From the NCBI GenBank assembly GCA_903911355.1, contig CAIWDD010000129.1:1-64000 (forward strand): a stretch of DNA of 64,000 bases, written 5' to 3'. The stretch's first letter is position 1; every line of letters starts with the position of its first letter. The DNA comes from an uncultured Nodularia sp. (lineage in GTDB: Bacteria > Cyanobacteriota > Cyanobacteriia > Cyanobacteriales > Nostocaceae). A program made the position numbers and the translations under genes. The notes under the pieces are model-generated. The model saw only the letters and a list, made by a program, of their open reading frames with translations, did not search any database and was not told the origin of the DNA. This document shows positions 21,401-29,411 of this stretch, piece after piece.

Positions 21401-23802
21401 GCCAAGACCACTTGAGTAGGGGAATTAAAATTAGCGATGGTCACCTGGGGAAACTTGCGCAGCACCAGAGCAACCTTGCTCATATCCTCCTTCACCGCCA
21501 ACATACTTCCCGCGTCGTGGTCTGGGTCTTTAGGCGCAGCCATAGCTTGACCTCGAGACTTGACTAGAAACAAATAATCCTGCTCACTCAAAACCCCTGC
21601 AGCCCACAAAGCAGTCAGTTCACCAAAACTGTGTCCGGCGACAAAATCGGATTTAAACCCGGCTTGTTGCAAAATAGAATACAAACCGGCACTAAACACC
21701 CCAATAGCGGGTTGAGCATATTCTGTGCGTTGCAGTGCTGCAACTTGCGCATTTTTCTCCGCCTCATCAAAAACGGGACGGGGGAAGACAATATCCGAAA
21801 GTGGCTGTAAATTATCCTTGAGTAATAAACTATCCATACACCCATGTAAACGGCGCATGGTAGGAAAATTCATTACCACTTCGCGCCCCATTTCCAAATA
21901 TTGCGAACCTTGTCCAGAGAACAGAGAAACCACCTTTCCCCCCAACTCCATTCCAGAGGAGCGGTAATAAATACCCTGGGGATGTTCCCAAGCAGGTGCG
22001 GAAGCTTTGTGTTGGAGCCAGTCAATAGTAACTTGGATCAACTTACAGGCTTCTGGGACATTTTCAGCCACAAACCCCACCCTAGAAGCCGCCAAGGGAA
22101 TTTCCAAAGATTGGGACTCTTTGACTAAAGCCGCAAAATGTCTATCAGCACCATCTCCTTGCAACTTACCCAGAGTTTCTTGACACTTACTCAAAAGTTG
22201 TGCGGGGTTGTGAGCAAACAGCAGCACTTCATGAGCGGTACCATGCAAACGGTAGGGAAGGTTTTCTGGGGTTTCGTATTCTTCCAAAACCACGTGGTAA
22301 TTTGTGCCACCAAAACCGAAAGAACTGACACCAGCGCGTCTTGGGGGTTCCCCGTCGGCCTTGATCCAAGGTCTGGTTTGAGTATTCAAATAAAAGGGAG
22401 AATTTTTGATATCCAGTTTAGGATTCGGCTGAGTAATATTAATAGTTGGGGGTAAAACCTTATGATGCAGTGCCAAGGCTGTTTTAATCAGACTTGCAGC
22501 CCCAGCAGCGGCTTTAGTATGTCCAATTTGGGACTTGACACTACCCAAAGCAATATGCTGTTTTTGGGAATCATGTTTGCTAAAGTAGTCCTTTAAAGAA
22601 CCGAACTCCGTGGGGTCACCAGCCATTGTCCCAGTACCGTGGGCTTCCATTAACCCTACTGTAGCGGGGGAAAAGCCAGCATCATCATAAGCGCGTTCTA
22701 AGGCTTTAACTTGGCCTTCCTTGCGGGGAGCATAAATACTCTTGTAGCGACCATCGCTAGAAGTACCAATACCTTTAATGACTGCGTAAATTTTATCATT
22801 GTCCCGTTGGGCATCTTCCAGACGTTTGAGAACAATCATCCCAATACCTTCGCCGAGCATCATCCCATCAGATTGAGCGTCGAAAGGCTTGACATTTTCA
22901 CTGGGGGAAACCGCCGGTGTTTTACTGAAGGAGATGTAAGCCATGATGGTGTTATCAGTATCCACACCACCTGTGAGCATCATATCAGCCCGGTATTCCA
23001 CCAGTTCACTAATGGCCATTTTCAGAGCGCCAAAGGAACTAGCACAAGCAGCATCAACTACACAATTGGTTCCGCCAAAGTTGAGGCGGTTAGCAATGCG
23101 TCCAGCAACGACGTTGGCTAGCATCCCGGGGAAAGCATTTTCATCCCACTTGATATAGGCGCTTTTGATTTTTTCGATAATTTTTTGGGTATCTTCATCG
23201 GAAATACCACTGCTTTTAAGTGCCTTTTCCCAAACAGGATACTCTAACCGGGCAGAAAGTGGCATTCCCAATTGCTTGGCCATGGCCACGCCTAAAATTA
23301 CCCCGACATTTTCACGGCTAAACTCCCGAGATTCGCCATAGCCAGCATCTTCCATTGCTTCTTTAGCTATGACTAAACTTAATAGCTGAGAAATATCTGT
23401 CACTTCTAAAATGCTGGGAGGAATACCAAATTCCATGGGGTTAAAATCTACCTCGGGAATAAACCCACCGCGTTTACAATAGGTTTTGTCCTCAGGGGTT
23501 CTGGGGTTAGGGTCGTAATAATCTTCGATGCTCCAGTGTGTGGGGGGAACGTCAGTAATACAATCAATTTTGTTAACGATATTCTGCCAGTATTCCTGTA
23601 AGTTCCTAGCTTGAGGTAAGAGCGAAGCCATCCCGACAATGGCTATGGGGTTTTGTTGTAATTTTCTATTAATCTTATTAACTGACATGGGTTTCTCCTG
23701 GTGCGATTTTTTTTCCTCTATTGACCTAATCAAAGTTTTCTCAACACTGTTGATAAGGCTCTCCAACTCTGCCATGGCCGTATCAATTGAATAAGCAGAC
23801 AT
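18418..23802 (-). CDS. hglE: HGL polyketide synthase HglE: KS-AT-ACP-ACP-partial KR
   Basis: A 1794-residue type I synthase, first of the HGL operon. Order: N-terminal helix; ketosynthase (about 52-510; Cys253, His388, His428); malonyl-type acyltransferase (about 625-930; Ser725 in GHSFGE); two helical repeats (about 1080-1190); a five-fold 23-residue repeat (about 1199-1315); two carrier domains with Ser1359 and Ser1493, both LGIDSIK; then about 250 residues matching the structural, non-catalytic half of a ketoreductase (VTRLDGAFG, GLFGLTKSLHWEWP), with no SDR active site. The architecture resembles PfaA of PUFA synthases. It likely loads and condenses malonyl units on long acyl chains, with carriers activated by HetI. 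Confidence 0.92.
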   Translation of the reverse strand: MSAYSIDTAMAELESLINSVEKTLIRSIEEKKSHQEKPMSVNKINRKLQQNPIAIVGMASLLPQARNLQEYWQNIVNKIDCITDVPPTHWSIEDYYDPNPRTPEDKTYCKRGGFIPEVDFNPMEFGIPPSILEVTDISQLLSLVIAKEAMEDAGYGESREFSRENVGVILGVAMAKQLGMPLSARLEYPVWEKALKSSGISDEDTQKIIEKIKSAYIKWDENAFPGMLANVVAGRIANRLNFGGTNCVVDAACASSFGALKMAISELVEYRADMMLTGGVDTDNTIMAYISFSKTPAVSPSENVKPFDAQSDGMMLGEGIGMIVLKRLEDAQRDNDKIYAVIKGIGTSSDGRYKSIYAPRKEGQVKALERAYDDAGFSPATVGLMEAHGTGTMAGDPTEFGSLKDYFSKHDSQKQHIALGSVKSQIGHTKAAAGAASLIKTALALHHKVLPPTINITQPNPKLDIKNSPFYLNTQTRPWIKADGEPPRRAGVSSFGFGGTNYHVVLEEYETPENLPYRLHGTAHEVLLFAHNPAQLLSKCQETLGKLQGDGADRHFAALVKESQSLEIPLAASRVGFVAENVPEACKLIQVTIDWLQHKASAPAWEHPQGIYYRSSGMELGGKVVSLFSGQGSQYLEMGREVVMNFPTMRRLHGCMDSLLLKDNLQPLSDIVFPRPVFDEAEKNAQVAALQRTEYAQPAIGVFSAGLYSILQQAGFKSDFVAGHSFGELTALWAAGVLSEQDYLFLVKSRGQAMAAPKDPDHDAGSMLAVKEDMSKVALVLRKFPQVTIANFNSPTQVVLAGPTAEITKVRQALQDQGCTAVLLPVSAAFHTPLIAFAQKSFAIATKSVKFNPPQVPVFTNVTGKLYPQDSQGIQKILESHLANSVMFKQEIENIYAAGGSCFVEFGPRRILSNLVKDILGDRPHLTISLNPSTQKNSDRSLREAAVQLRVLGLALKNLDPYQVEPVLPPVEQKKALNVRLKGVNYVSEKTKNAFTQALHNGHTVSLTGNKELSTAKENHTHGLVTQQPDNLPELTAPTPSPLHTSDHCAPHPVSSPETKMQPTPEKPVNYQTALESLEYLLTQFQKNQTENLQVHGTYLQHQMEYTRAFFQLMQQQNAVFNNSKSLAEAAQLQVFVKQSLERGMMQFHTHQGETLRIHERYLLEQLEYSKNFFQLIQQEYSHIISGDSVATTQEHSQETIPQPLESISPVRDLNPEPVIETTIPKTLESISPVRDLNTEPVIETTIPKTLESISPVRDLNTEPVIETTIPQPLESISPVQDLNTEPVIETTIPKTLESISPVRDLNTEPVIETKPAAPHIDLADLGKNLLAITSDKTGYPVEMLEMDMDMEADLGIDSIKKVEILGALQDMYPELPSPNLEELSEKRTIGQVVEYLQSHVSSNAAVEITTPTSTPEVMLESMESPVFVMPMGENKIPGFVETTPPMELEIATTDDYADLGETLLAITSDKTGYPVEMLEMDMDMEADLGIDSIKRVEILGAIQEKYPDLPQPNLEELGDLRTIGQIVNYLQKLAGGEKKKPQSQFSYQPVQVIEGVTRRPAKLHFLPPPDSLDFALPEGYVTVITDDGSLTTSQLAQSLSDRGGKVVILSFPPSIVPQQSPLPVGVNRVVLADMTEELLQHKLSAIATHFGNIGAFIHIHPLFTPNQQPAYIPQEKAIVKHIFFIAKHLQQSLNQLAHYERSCFLSVTRLDGAFGLEHSVNFPVIGAGLFGLTKSLHWEWPRVFTRAIDLSPSLNPQISAAHIIAEMHDPNLYITEVAYGSQGRVTLVADSLP
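19858..20204. repeat. Five tandem 69-bp repeats inside hglE
   Basis: Five near-perfect 69-bp units (23 codons) encode TIPKTLESISPVRDLNTEPV-IET or close variants (TIPQP, VQDL, LNPEP). They form an acidic, proline-containing linker between the helical region and the first carrier domain. The in-frame unit suggests the copy number can change by slippage or recombination. Confidence 0.95.
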
Positions 23803-24032
23803 AGGGCATATACTGTTGTTAAGTAGTGTGAATTATGATTGCTCCTGTGGCGAATCTGTAGCAATTCCTAATTCATAATTAAGAATTCAAATGACATCTG
23901 TTTGCTGCTCAGAATTACACATTGTGGGTGAGGTAATTCCTACTTCCATGAAATATGCTGTAATTGCTTGTTTCTAAAATAACAATTTTGTCACCCTAAT
24001 TAATTTTGGAATACAGCATTTTGGAAATCATG

Positions 24033-24311
24033 TTATACAGCACTGGATTCTTGATATTGAGGTAATAGGTCAATGACATTGTTGAAACTAGAAAAATAGT
24101 CTCGGAGTACGTTAGCTGCTTGACCCGTGAATTCCATCCATTCGTAATGGTAGAGATTTTCGGCAATTGTATCCCACTGGATGAGGGGAAACTGAGGAGT
24201 AACCACTAGGACAGAAACGCTTTTTTCGCCCAAACTAGTTTGGGTATCTAGCCTAACCGCAGCAATGTAGCTGGTGTTAATCACAACGTTCTGTATCTTG
24301 ATAAATGCCAT
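24033..24311 (-). CDS. Small conserved-looking protein upstream of hglE
   Basis: A 92-residue protein of unknown function, same strand as hglE and 230 bases upstream of it. The first half alternates short hydrophobic strands (MAFIKIQNVVINTSYIAAV, VSVLVVTPQFPLIQWD); the second half reads as an amphipathic helix (ENLYHYEWMEFTGQAANVLR). There is no signal peptide, membrane segment or cysteine. Size and strand pattern recall small YopX/DUF-type beta proteins, but I do not recognise the family. The position suggests a link with the HGL operon. ATG 24311 is the only start. Confidence 0.6.
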   Translation of the reverse strand: MAFIKIQNVVINTSYIAAVRLDTQTSLGEKSVSVLVVTPQFPLIQWDTIAENLYHYEWMEFTGQAANVLRDYFSSFNNVIDLLPQYQESSAV

Positions 24312-25006
24312 AGACAGTTTCAGCGTCCAGATAATTTACTTTAAGCAATTTGACCCGGAAAAGTTGACAATTTCGTTACAGAAAAAACATCCCCCTTAAT
24401 TCTGAATTAATGTAGTTTTCTGTAGAAATACTCACACACTTATCAGGTGTGATGCCATGGCAGTTAGGTTTAGTTTTGCTTTTTTAATTTTCCACAGAAT
24501 AACTAATTTCCTTACCGATTTGAATCGTCTGAATTAATAAAAAGAATAGCATGATTCACAGAAACTAAATCATTGGTTTAACTGATTTTTATGAAAAAAC
24601 TAGATTCTGGCTGGTTTGGGACGGGAAAATATCGTTGCGTATAAGTATAATTTATGTATAATACATAGTGAAATAATCAGCTAAATTCTTTATAAATCAT
24701 TGTTTTCATCTCAGCACGTATATATATAGAGGTAAGTTAATGAAAATAAATACATAAATCAAATGCATAAATGTTTAGCTGGATTTTTCAGAAGAACATG
24801 ATAATTAACGGCAAAGATGAGAAAATCCCTAAACCTAAAATTACCTAGTGACAATAATCGTAATTTATCAAGCAAATATTAAATTATCAGATGGTGCATA
24901 ATAAACAAAATTTATTTCTTATAAATCACCTCAATTATGAGGACATTTATTAATATCTGACAAAGCTGTTACAGACTGATATTATTGTTTTTTCACCAGA
25001 TCACAA
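24312..25006. other. Intergenic region with a perfect palindrome
   Basis: About 700 AT-rich bases with no gene. At 24653-24667 there is a 15-base palindrome, TATGTAT-A-ATACATA, a possible operator. No GTA-N8-TAC box was found here. The region could hold the promoter of the 92-residue protein and the hgl operon. Confidence 0.4.
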
Positions 25007-26338
25007 CTAAGACCGCAATGGGATTTTATGGGGTACTTTACCAGTCCATTGTTGCCATCGGATGATTCCCCGATTGACCAATTGGGGATTTTCATCGCCA
25101 ATAAAACAGATGCGCGCCATTCTTTCACAAGCAATCAGAATTTCACCGTTTCCCATAAACGGAGCAATGACAAAATTATGCTGATGGGTATATAAATTAA
25201 TTAAGTAGTTGACAATACCCTCAACCCCATCAACATTAATTGGTGTCTGTGGCTGAGATATAGAGTGATGGGAAAAAATGCCCACATAAACATTACCAAG
25301 AACTAATTCATATTGAAAGGGCATTTGGCTATGGCGGTAAAAATCATAAATATGACCCGGTGAACGCAACACCGCCACCACCCGCGCCTCATCTACCAAG
25401 TAATTATGCTCCCAAGTGGGGGAAAGGGTGGCGATCGCTAAGGCTGCATCTGATGGTAACAGGTTTCTAAAATTTAAACTAGCAGTATGATCACAATACA
25501 GTAAATGCCGGTCTAGCATCCATTGTTCACCGAGTTTCACACTGGGGTCATGAGTAGCAATAGCTAATTCTGGCTGGGGTTGGCCTTTTTTAAGTGCTAA
25601 CTTAGCCTCCCTTTGGGCTATAGCACTTTTGTAAGCTAATAACTGTAACTCTTTTTGCTTGGCTCTGGCTTCCACAATTACTTGAGCTAATCGTGTTGAT
25701 TCTGCTTCGTCTCCCCTGACCTGTTGCTGACTCCAAGCCTGATGAGATTCTTCGGCTAACACACGTTCTTGATTACCAGCCCTAGCTATCTTCAGTAGTG
25801 CTGTAGGACTATTAGCAATTGGGGAACCCTTAATAATTTCTTTAACTTCTGGGTGGATACCTTTAGCAATCTGCTTACCATGCTGAAAGGTGCGTTCAGA
25901 GTAGCCCACTTCTTTGGCTAACTCCACAGTGCGCTTGAGGGGTGGTGAAACGGTTTCACCACCTTTAGTGGTATATTGATTATCGCCAACCTTAGCCCGA
26001 ACCCCCATACGCTCTAAAATTTGGTCTCGCTCCCACCACAATTCTGAACGTTCCAGGGGTTCTAACTCATTACGGATCAAATTCTCGTCAATTTCTGCCA
26101 ACCGAGACTGGTCAGAGTTTTCATAGTTGACAATATGACATTCAATATTTTCTAGCCCCAAAAGTTTGCAAGCTGTCAACCGATGCAAACCCGCAATTAA
26201 ATTTAGCTGTTGATCCACGGTAATCGGGTTTAATAAACCATTAGTCTGAATGGACTCCTTCAACTCATTTACCTTGTCGCCTTTAACCGGACGGCGGTTA
26301 CGACCAATGCGAATTTTATTTATAGGAACTGTAGCCAT
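25007..26338 (-). CDS. ParB-like protein fused to a degenerate DNA methyltransferase domain
   Basis: A 443-residue protein. Residues 4-95 are a ParB/Spo0J N-terminal domain (PVKGDKVNELKESIQTNGLL, NLIAGLHRLTACKLLG, ENLIRNELEPLERSE), followed by a helix-turn-helix-like stretch (about 130-165; AKEVGYSERTFQHGKQIA). Residues about 265-440 align by eye with the methyltransferase half of ParB-methylase fusions: GEQWMLDRHLLYCDH where these have GDxWxLGxHRLxCGD, and NFVIAPFMGNGEILIACERM where they have DPFxGSGTTxIA. The DPPY catalytic motif is not visible (a TLSPTW stretch lies nearby), so it is probably catalytically dead. It may be a DNA-binding regulator. ATG 26338 is a good start. Confidence 0.7.
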   Translation of the reverse strand: MATVPINKIRIGRNRRPVKGDKVNELKESIQTNGLLNPITVDQQLNLIAGLHRLTACKLLGLENIECHIVNYENSDQSRLAEIDENLIRNELEPLERSELWWERDQILERMGVRAKVGDNQYTTKGGETVSPPLKRTVELAKEVGYSERTFQHGKQIAKGIHPEVKEIIKGSPIANSPTALLKIARAGNQERVLAEESHQAWSQQQVRGDEAESTRLAQVIVEARAKQKELQLLAYKSAIAQREAKLALKKGQPQPELAIATHDPSVKLGEQWMLDRHLLYCDHTASLNFRNLLPSDAALAIATLSPTWEHNYLVDEARVVAVLRSPGHIYDFYRHSQMPFQYELVLGNVYVGIFSHHSISQPQTPINVDGVEGIVNYLINLYTHQHNFVIAPFMGNGEILIACERMARICFIGDENPQLVNRGIIRWQQWTGKVPHKIPLRS

Positions 26339-26435
26339 AGTTACTCAACTTCCCTACAGGTAAAAAATACCCTTAAATACCATTAAGTATATAGCCTCAG
26401 TATACCCAATCGGTAAACAATAAATCTAAATTCCC

Positions 26436-26570
26436 TGTTCCCTGTTCCCTGTTCCCTGTTCCCTGTTCCCTGTTCCCGATTCCCGATTCCCGATTCCCGA
26501 TTCCCGATTCCCGATTCCCGATTCCCGATTCCCTGTTCCCGATTCCCTGTTCCCTGTTCCCTGTTCCCTA
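26436..26570. repeat. Heptanucleotide tandem repeat array
   Basis: About 19 head-to-tail heptamers of two kinds: CCCTGTT units, then a block of CCCGATT units, then mixed CCCTGTT. It resembles the short tandemly repeated sequences of Nostocales. It lies between the ParB-like gene and the hgdB promoter. Confidence 0.95.
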
Positions 26571-26724
26571 AGATGTTTTAAAAGTTATCAAACAACCTCT
26601 AAATTCACATTGACAAGATGATAGTTTTCTGCAATGATTAAACACGAGATTATACAGGTTTTCCTGGTTAAGGTTTTTCTGCACTGCATAAATCTGGAAA
26701 TTTAGACCTTTTAGCACATATATT

Positions 26725-26738
26725 GTACTTTACACTAC
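26725..26738 (+). promoter_or_regulatory. NtcA-type box upstream of hgdB
   Basis: A perfect GTA-N8-TAC (GTA CTTTACAC TAC), the NtcA consensus, 220 bases upstream of hgdB. A TAN3T-type -10 (TAGGAT, 26756-26761) follows 17 bases later; typical NtcA-activated promoters have 20-23. The match suggests nitrogen control of the operon, with the spacing as a caveat. Confidence 0.5.
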
Positions 26739-26958
26739 TTCATTTGAGATGAAATTAGGATAAAACTAAGGAAGATTTGCAGTGACACCATCATTAAAGT
26801 TTGCGGATCATCTAGGAATTTAAGGCATCTGTATAGGCGTAGGACAATTTATATAGAACCAATTAGACCGCTGATTTTACTTAAGTCAAACCGTTGATTA
26901 CCTTCACATCATCTGGCCATTTAGGCTGTCCCTGGCATAGCACAATTGGAATAAAAAT

Positions 26959-28158
26959 ATGGCAGCAAACAAACAACGCCTGTTACTCATCAAACCCCGA
27001 GGGCGGTGGCGGATCATTGTGGCGGCTTGTATCAGTTTAGCCACTGGATTAGTAATTTACAGCTTTTCACAAAATCGACTTAGCCAGGAAGTGACAACTT
27101 CTCCAGAAAATTTACCCCAGGCTGCTCCTGTAAAACAGGCGGTAACAGCTTTGGGACGTTTGCAACCTGAAGGGGAAGTAATTAATTTATCTGCACCCAA
27201 TTCAGTCAACGGTGTGCGGGTAGAAAAAACTTTAGTTAGGGAAGGAGAAGCAGTCAAAGCCGGTCAAGTATTGGCATATCTAGAAAATCATCAGCGTTCC
27301 ACGGCGGCACTGCAACAGGCTTTAGACCAACTAGAAATTGCTAAAGCTAAACTAGCACAAGTCCAGTCTGGCGCTAAACCCGGAGATATTGCCGCCCAAA
27401 AAGCTGCGATCGCAGGTTTAGAGTCCCAATTAAAAGGAGACCTGGCGGCTCAAAAGGCCACCATCAACCGGATCCAAGCCCAAGTAAACAACGCCCAAAC
27501 CGAAAATAATCGATATCAGCAGTTATACCAAGAGGGTGCAGTCCCCGCTACGGTAGCAGATACTAAAGCTTTGCAACTCCAGACCCTACAAGAGCAGCTC
27601 AAAGAAGCCAAAGCCAACCTGAATAGAACCGAAAATACTCTCCAAGACCAACTCAAAGAAGCCAAAGCCAGACTTAACAGTTTAACAGAAGTACGTACTG
27701 TTGATGTACAATTGGCACAAACTGAAGTTAATAGTGCTGTAACTGCTATCAAACAAGCCAAAGCAGACCAAGAATTAACTTACCTGAAATCTCCCATAGA
27801 TGGTAAAGTTCTGAAAATTCATACTAAAACTGGGGAAGCCATTAGCAGCAATGGATTTGCTGAGATTGGGAAGATATCTCAAATGTATGTAATTGCAGAA
27901 GTGTATCAAACTGATATTCAAAAAGTAAATTTAGGTCAAACAGCCACCATTACCAGTAACGCATTTCCCGGCAAAATACAGGGAACAGTCAAGGAAATCG
28001 GTTGGCAAGTTGACAGACAACGTATCTTCAGTCTTAATCCCGCCGCAGATACAGACCGCAGAATAGTGGCAGTCAAAATTAGCATTAATGACCCCGCAGA
28101 TAGTCAACGGGTAGAGCGTTTAACTAACTTACAAGTGGATGTTGCCATTCAAATCTAA
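26959..28158 (+). CDS. hgdB: DevB-like membrane fusion protein HgdB
   Basis: A 399-residue HlyD-family adaptor linking an inner-membrane ABC exporter to TolC. It has one N-terminal membrane segment (about 18-38), a lipoyl half (VKTLVREGEAVKAGQVLAYL would be typical; here VEKTLVREGEAVKAGQVLAY), a long coiled coil (about 115-250), the second lipoyl half (SPIDGKVLKIHTKTGEAI) and a beta-barrel. First gene of the plus-strand HGL export/glycosylation run and preceded by an NtcA-type box. DevBCA and HgdBC are known to export HGLs in Anabaena. The ATPase is not encoded here. Confidence 0.88.
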   Translation: MAANKQRLLLIKPRGRWRIIVAACISLATGLVIYSFSQNRLSQEVTTSPENLPQAAPVKQAVTALGRLQPEGEVINLSAPNSVNGVRVEKTLVREGEAVKAGQVLAYLENHQRSTAALQQALDQLEIAKAKLAQVQSGAKPGDIAAQKAAIAGLESQLKGDLAAQKATINRIQAQVNNAQTENNRYQQLYQEGAVPATVADTKALQLQTLQEQLKEAKANLNRTENTLQDQLKEAKARLNSLTEVRTVDVQLAQTEVNSAVTAIKQAKADQELTYLKSPIDGKVLKIHTKTGEAISSNGFAEIGKISQMYVIAEVYQTDIQKVNLGQTATITSNAFPGKIQGTVKEIGWQVDRQRIFSLNPAADTDRRIVAVKISINDPADSQRVERLTNLQVDVAIQI

Positions 28159-28200
28159 TTACACACCCTTCGAGACAACAAAATCCAATGGTATTAAACC

Positions 28201-29379
28201 ATGAACTTAAAAATTCCTTTAGCATGGCTACAGTTAGCCCAACAAAAAGTTAGGTTTTTAGTAGCTGTAGGTGGAATTGCTTTTATTGTGCTGCTGACAT
28301 TTATCCAGCTGGGGTTTCAAGATGCGCTTTATTCTAGCGCCACTGCACTGCATCAAAATCTTCAAGGGGATTTATTTTTAGTTAGTTCCCAATATAAAGC
28401 CTTGACCGCCAGTCAAAGTTTTTCCCGCGGTCGTTTATACCAAACCTTGGGTTATGATGGTGTAGAGTCAGTTAGCCCCATATATTTGCAATTTGCCAAA
28501 TTAAAAAATCCCGCCAGTGGAGAGAAATATTCTATCTATGTAATTGGCTTTGACCCGGGACAATCTGTATTCAATATACCAGAAGTTGCCACCAATTTAG
28601 ACAAGCTCAAAATTCCGGATATCGTCCTTTTTGATCGCATTTCCCGCCCAGAATTTGGCCCCATCGCCAGTAATTTTACTGCTGGAAATACTGAACAGAC
28701 AATTGAAATATTCGCCTTTGATGCTGCCATTGGTTACAGAGTCAGAGTCGGGGGATTATTTAGCTTAGGCCCTTCTTTTGGTGTTGATGGTAACTTAATT
28801 GTCAGTGATTCCACTTTTTTTAGGATCAATCCTAATACTCGCCCCGCAGACATGATTGATATTGGTGTCATTACCCTTAAACCCGGCGCAAATGCTGATG
28901 CAGTTTTGCAACAATTAACCGCCAGTTTACCTAATGATGTCCAAGTCTTTACTCGTCAAGGCTTTATTGATTTTGAGAGAGAGTATTGGTCTGTGAGGAC
29001 ACCCATCGGTTTTATACTCAACCTCATGCTAACTATGGCTTCTGTGGTCGGTGTTGTCATTGTCTATCAAATCCTTTACAGCAACATTGCTAATCAATTA
29101 ATTGCCTATGCAACCTTAAAAGCGATTGGATATGCTAATGGATATTTACTAAATGTAGTTTTTCAGCAAGCATTAATCCTGGCTGTGTTGGGTTATATCC
29201 CAGGTTTTATCCTCTCCATAGGCTTATATAGTTTTGCTATGGAAGCGACCAAGTTACCCATCATGATGACTGCGAATAATGCCATCATCGTTTTAGTTTC
29301 AGCAGTGCTCATGTGCATTACTTCAGGGTCACTTGCTATTAATAAACTTCGTTCCGCAGACCCGGCGGATATTTTCTAA
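28201..29379 (+). CDS. hgdC: DevC-like ABC exporter permease HgdC
   Basis: A 392-residue inner-membrane permease of the MacB/FtsX-like DevC family. One membrane segment lies near the N-terminus (about 16-38; LVAVGGIAFIVLLTFIQLGF), then a large periplasmic domain, then three C-terminal segments (about 270-385; VGVVIVYQILYSNI, ATLKAIGYANGYLLNVVFQQ). It begins 42 bases after hgdB and would form the exporter with HgdB. The paralogue at 44567-45733 shares the same motifs (YQILYSD, EYATLKAIGYTDGYLL). No adjacent ATPase gene. Confidence 0.88.
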   Translation: MNLKIPLAWLQLAQQKVRFLVAVGGIAFIVLLTFIQLGFQDALYSSATALHQNLQGDLFLVSSQYKALTASQSFSRGRLYQTLGYDGVESVSPIYLQFAKLKNPASGEKYSIYVIGFDPGQSVFNIPEVATNLDKLKIPDIVLFDRISRPEFGPIASNFTAGNTEQTIEIFAFDAAIGYRVRVGGLFSLGPSFGVDGNLIVSDSTFFRINPNTRPADMIDIGVITLKPGANADAVLQQLTASLPNDVQVFTRQGFIDFEREYWSVRTPIGFILNLMLTMASVVGVVIVYQILYSNIANQLIAYATLKAIGYANGYLLNVVFQQALILAVLGYIPGFILSIGLYSFAMEATKLPIMMTANNAIIVLVSAVLMCITSGSLAINKLRSADPADIF

Positions 29380-29411
29380 TTAAACCCCTTATCCGAAACA
29401 GTCATCCCTCT

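Noticed and set aside
23861-23881. NtcA box upstream of hglE
   Set aside because: GTAGCAATTCCTAA is GTA-N8-TAA, one base off consensus; too weak to call.
26436-26570. CRISPR array
   Set aside because: Units are 7-base direct tandem repeats without spacers.
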